Source: Hyphomicrobiaceae bacterium (GTDB taxonomy: Bacteria; Pseudomonadota; Alphaproteobacteria; Rhizobiales; Devosiaceae). Taken from it: DNA of 64,000 nt. A program made the translations under genes and the position numbers. The stretch is taken from positions 183,440 to 247,439 of the forward strand of contig JACKJG010000005.1 in NCBI GenBank assembly GCA_020638065.1, given 5' to 3'. How positions within the stretch are numbered: position 1 is the first letter of the stretch; every line of letters begins with the position of its first letter. The notes under the pieces are model-generated. The model did no database searches, was not told where the DNA came from, and worked only from the letters and a program-made list of their open reading frames with translations. Shown one piece after another: positions 61,236-64,000 of the stretch.

Positions 61236-62092
61236 CCGAAGCCCCGCATCAGAGTTTCAATCTGCGGCTTCCTCAAGGCGTACTGGCGCTGGGCCCGATG
61301 CCCCTCATCATGGGCATCCTCAACGTGACGCCGGACAGCTTTTCCGATGGCGGCGATCATTCCGGCCCCGAATCTGCGCTGACTCAAACTCTGAAGATGC
61401 GCGACCAGGGCGCTGATATCATTGACGTTGGTGGCGAAAGCACCCGCCCCGGCCACGAGGAAATCGGTCCGCAGCAGGAAATGGACCGCGTCTTGCCGGT
61501 CATCGAAATGTTGGTGACCTCAGGCGTTCGCCTGCCGATTTCCATCGATACCTACAAGGCCATAGTCGCCGACCAGGCTGTGCAATTGGGCGCCACGATC
61601 ATCAACGATGTTCACGGCCTGCAGCGCGACCCCGAAATCGCCGACGTCGCAGCAACCTACGACCTGCCGGCAATCATCATGCACTGGGATATGTCGCGGG
61701 ACACGTCGAAAAACATTATCGATGAGGTTCGGCGCTATCTCGAAACCAGCCTCAAGATTGCGGAAGATGCCGGCATCGCGAAGGACCAGATCGTCATCGA
61801 TCCCGGCTTCGGTTTCGGCAAGTCGGTGACGGAGAACTACACCCTGCTCCGCCGTCTCCCCGAACTGGCGGCGCTTGGCTACCCCCTGCTCATCGGCACC
61901 TCGCGCAAACGCATGATCGGCCATCTCCTCGGCGTCGACCCCAAGGATCGTGCAACGGGAACCGCGGCGACTTCCGTGCTCGCCTATGAGCGCGGCGGTC
62001 ATATTTTCAGGGTGCACGATGTTCAACCCAACCGCGAAGCGCTAAAGGTGGCCCATGCGACCCTTTACGGCGCCCCAACCGGACTGGATTGA
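61232..62092 (+). CDS. folP: Dihydropteroate synthase
   Basis: Joins pABA to the pterin pyrophosphate in folate synthesis; target of sulfonamides. 286 aa with LIMGILNVTPDSFSDGGDH, DIIDVGGESTRPGHEEI, ISIDTYKAIVADQAVQLGATIINDVHGL, IIMHWDM, IVIDPGFGFGKSVTENYTLL and TSRKRMIGHLLG. Complete. It starts inside the end of rimO and overlaps folB (TGATG at 62090-62094). Confidence 0.96.
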   Translation: MTEAPHQSFNLRLPQGVLALGPMPLIMGILNVTPDSFSDGGDHSGPESALTQTLKMRDQGADIIDVGGESTRPGHEEIGPQQEMDRVLPVIEMLVTSGVRLPISIDTYKAIVADQAVQLGATIINDVHGLQRDPEIADVAATYDLPAIIMHWDMSRDTSKNIIDEVRRYLETSLKIAEDAGIAKDQIVIDPGFGFGKSVTENYTLLRRLPELAALGYPLLIGTSRKRMIGHLLGVDPKDRATGTAATSVLAYERGGHIFRVHDVQPNREALKVAHATLYGAPTGLD

Positions 62093-62478
62093 TGGACCTC
62101 GAAAAAGCCCTGGCCACCGCCGACCGTATCATTCTGAACGATCTGGCCTTTTACGGCTACCACGGCGTTATGCTCGAAGAGAACAAGATCGGCTGCCGCT
62201 TTCGCGTCGACGTCGAATGCGGGCTGGACCTCAAAAAGGCCGGCAAGACCGATGAGGTCGACGACACAATCAGCTACGAGGTCATTTTCAACGCCGTCGA
62301 ACAGGCTTTCAACGACAGGCGCTTCAAGCTGCTCGAGGCTCTTGCGCAGCACATTGTCGATCACCTGTTCGGTGCGTTCGACCGCATCGATTGGGTCCGA
62401 ATCCGCATTGCCAAACCCGAAGCCCCCATTCCAGTGGTCAAGGGCGAGTTCGCCGTCCAGATCGCCCGGGCCCGCTGA
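62092..62478 (+). CDS. folB: Dihydroneopterin aldolase
   Basis: Cleaves dihydroneopterin to the hydroxymethyl pterin. 128 aa with ILNDLAFYGYHGVMLEENKIGCRFRVDVEC (active-site region YGYHG-E), ISYEVIFNAVEQAF, LLEALAQHIVDHLF and RIRIAKPEAPIP. The ATG at 62092 overlaps the folP stop; a TTG one codon before is less likely. The stop overlaps folK the same way. Confidence 0.95.
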   Translation: MDLEKALATADRIILNDLAFYGYHGVMLEENKIGCRFRVDVECGLDLKKAGKTDEVDDTISYEVIFNAVEQAFNDRRFKLLEALAQHIVDHLFGAFDRIDWVRIRIAKPEAPIPVVKGEFAVQIARAR

Positions 62479-62921
62479 TGCCGAAGGCTTGGCTGGGCCT
62501 TGGCGCCAACATTGGCGATCCTCCCAAACAGCTACAGGAAGCGCTGGACCGCCTGGCCGGCCACAGGCAAATCGATCTGACCAAGGTCTCGAGCACACTG
62601 GTCAATCCCGCCTGGGGCAAGATCGATCAGCCACCCTTCAACAATCTCGTCGTCGAAATCGAGACTGATCTTTCTCCGGATGCGCTTCTGGAGGCTTGTC
62701 TCGCGATTGAGAGCGCCATGGGGCGCGTGCGCAGTGAACATTGGGGACCCAGGCTCATCGATATCGACATCGTCGCCTATGAGCATCAGGTGCTCAACAC
62801 GCCGCATTTGAAACTGCCGCACCCTTTTGCGGCACAACGCCAATTTGTGATGAGCCCGTTGCGCCAAATCGCGCCGGAAATGGCGGTTTGGATCTTCAAA
62901 CAGGCTGGAATCAGGCGCTGA
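62478..62921 (+). CDS. folK: HPPK, 2-amino-4-hydroxy-6-hydroxymethyldihydropteridine pyrophosphokinase
   Basis: Pyrophosphorylates the pterin before FolP. 147 aa from ATG 62478 (MPKAWLGLGANIGDPPKQL). Motifs: NNLVVEIETDLSPDALLEACLAIESAMGRVRSEHWGPRLIDIDIVAYEHQ (metal-binding Asp pair) and LPHPFAAQRQFVMSPLRQIAPEM. Coupled to folB through TGATG. Converges on the ATP12 gene, overlapping by 11 bases. Confidence 0.95.
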   Translation: MPKAWLGLGANIGDPPKQLQEALDRLAGHRQIDLTKVSSTLVNPAWGKIDQPPFNNLVVEIETDLSPDALLEACLAIESAMGRVRSEHWGPRLIDIDIVAYEHQVLNTPHLKLPHPFAAQRQFVMSPLRQIAPEMAVWIFKQAGIRR

Positions 62922-63684
62922 GCCCGAGCACCGTAACGGCCGCGTCGAATTCGACCTTGCGCTTGGCGCGCCGCTTCATCGCCTCTTCGTCTTCGCCCCA
63001 CAGCCGAAGATTATGGTCCTCGTCGACATGAGCCGCGAACCAGGCGTTCTCGGGCGTTTCAAGGCCGGTCAGAATGGCAATCGCAAGCAAACCGGACCCG
63101 GTCAGGTTGGTGATTGACATCAGAGCCGTCAGGCTGATGTGGTCTAGATTAGCGATCAGGCGCCCCAGTTTTTCAAGCGTTTCGGGCGGCTGATCTTCGT
63201 GAATGATGCCAACAACGGGGTTGAACGACACTGAAAACGTGCTTGAGATCCTGTCGAGCACGCCGCCCCAGACCCTCTCCTGCTCATCCACCAGTTCCTG
63301 CGGCGTGTCGGCCCTGAACAGCAACAAATCGTTGCCCGCATAATTGACCACTTCGTCACGCAGGGCCGCTGCACTCTCCGCGCCACCTTCCAGTGCTGCG
63401 TTGACCAGCCGCGTCAAGGGCATGCTGATCGGATCGATCCGCTCGCCCTGCGCTTGCCATTCAGCCGCGAGCCGATCTGCCAGTTCACGCGACGGCACGA
63501 CAACCGCAGCCCGCCCTGGCGTCTTGATGCCGCGTCCGTCGAGTTCGATCGCATATCCGCCCGCGACCTCTGCCACTGCCGCGTCTTCATAAAAGCGCTT
63601 GGGCAATTCCTGACGCACGTGCTTTTGTGCCCGGCCATAGCCGTCATCCATGTGTTTGTGAGCGTCTTCCAGAAAGTCCCGCAC
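62911..63684 (-). CDS. ATP12-family F1F0 ATP synthase assembly chaperone
   Basis: Alphaproteobacterial relative of the mitochondrial Atp12 chaperone of the F1 alpha subunit. 257 aa; LPKRFYEDAAVAEVAGGYAIELDGRGIKTPGRAAVVVPSRELADRLAAEWQAQGERIDPISMPLTRLVNAALE is the signature N-terminal domain, and DRISSTFSVSFNPVVGIIHEDQP and LTGSGLLAIAILTGLETPENAWFAAHVDEDH the second. The start is GTG 63684, which touches the TAG of the HAD gene; ATG 63651 is possible. Operon with the HAD phosphatase. Confidence 0.93.
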   Translation of the reverse strand: MRDFLEDAHKHMDDGYGRAQKHVRQELPKRFYEDAAVAEVAGGYAIELDGRGIKTPGRAAVVVPSRELADRLAAEWQAQGERIDPISMPLTRLVNAALEGGAESAAALRDEVVNYAGNDLLLFRADTPQELVDEQERVWGGVLDRISSTFSVSFNPVVGIIHEDQPPETLEKLGRLIANLDHISLTALMSITNLTGSGLLAIAILTGLETPENAWFAAHVDEDHNLRLWGEDEEAMKRRAKRKVEFDAAVTVLGLSA

Positions 63685-64000
63685 TATTCGGCTCCCGCCG
63701 CGGACTCTTGTGCCCGCGTGTCCAGAATGTCATCGATGGCGTCGATCATGTGGCTGACCCGGTCAATGATGATGTGCGCCCCGCTTTGGGCCAGCAAATC
63801 CGGTTCGTGGCTGCCCCAGGTCACACCAAGCGCCCCTGTTCCCGCCGCCCGCGCCATCTCGATATCATAACTTGAATCCCCGATCATGACCGTCTGATTA
63901 GGCATAGTGCCTGCCTCCGCCATTGCCCGTTGCAGCATGCCGGGATGAGGCTTGGAGGGATTCTCGTCCGGCGTCTGCCTGGTGACGAAAAGGTCTCGAA
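63684..64000 (-). CDS. HAD-family phosphatase (5' part beyond window edge)
   Basis: Only the C-terminal 104 codons are inside the window. They show the HAD substrate/metal motifs PSKPHPGMLQRAMAEAG and VMIGDSSYDIEMARAAGTGALGVTWGSH, the motif 3 Lys and motif 4 Asp pair. The subfamily is the phosphoglycolate phosphatase-like (Gph/YcjU-type) group. Upstream coding continues past 64000. It ends one base within the ATP12 start. Confidence 0.88.
   Translation of the reverse strand, partial: RDLFVTRQTPDENPSKPHPGMLQRAMAEAGTMPNQTVMIGDSSYDIEMARAAGTGALGVTWGSHEPDLLAQSGAHIIIDRVSHMIDAIDDILDTRAQESAAGAE

Noticed and set aside
1..64000. Mobile elements, CRISPR, prophage or defence islands
   Set aside because: No transposase, integrase, repeat array or defence gene family was seen in any reading frame offered.

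Overview
The window is a gene-dense, GC-rich stretch of an alphaproteobacterial chromosome, most likely Hyphomicrobiales and possibly Devosia/Pelagibacterium-like (the family is an inference). The group assignment rests on PleD and DivK side by side, a MipZ division ATPase, an HdaA-type DnaA regulator, an ATP12-type F1 chaperone, a GatCAB amidotransferase, a ClpS-ClpA pair, a ScfR-type short-chain acyl-CoA regulator and several small alphaproteobacterial families (DUF1489, DUF3572, DUF983). I see no phage genes, insertion sequences, CRISPR arrays, toxin-antitoxin modules or known defence systems. Most of the window is core chromosome.

Layout. 1-9.7 kb: aspS (cut by the left edge), rnd, a ppx-ppk-hdaA-AI-2E run on the minus strand, then purM-purN. 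9.7-16.5 kb: a secreted hypothetical, an EamA exporter, a DUF1330 protein, and a minus-strand gatC-GNAT-gatA-hypothetical-chorismate mutase-GNAT-gatB cluster with stop/start overlaps. 16.6-28.6 kb: a degenerate MBL-like gene divergent from ruvX, an AEC carrier, pyrB with a dihydroorotase-like gene lacking its metal ligands, plsY, dprA, topA, rnr, a DUF983 gene and rpmG. 29-35.3 kb: pleD and divK (minus), then DUF3572, dinB with an N-terminal zinc ribbon, ridA, a GDPD, a FemAB-like protein and a HIT protein. 35.3-45.3 kb: clpA/clpS, a D,D-carboxypeptidase with a SPOR domain, mipZ, DUF1489, a GST, mgtE and an aldo/keto reductase.

45.4-58 kb is the most interesting part. On the minus strand a Tat-targeted substrate-binding protein is followed by livH, livM, livG, livF and acetyl-CoA synthetase (acs). 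Divergent on the plus strand are a ScfR/RamB-family regulator, a stand-alone receiver protein, a small membrane protein and a large transporter-histidine kinase fusion (SSS-HisKA-HATPase, CrbS-like). The shared regulator/transporter control region carries two perfect inverted repeats. I read the block as a sensing, uptake and activation module for acetate or another short-chain acid, which is an inference.

58-64 kb: tRNA-Leu(GAG), a solitary FliN/SpoA-domain protein with a CtrA-like box upstream, lipB, a small membrane protein, rimO, the folP-folB-folK overlap operon, an ATP12 chaperone and a HAD phosphatase cut by the right edge.
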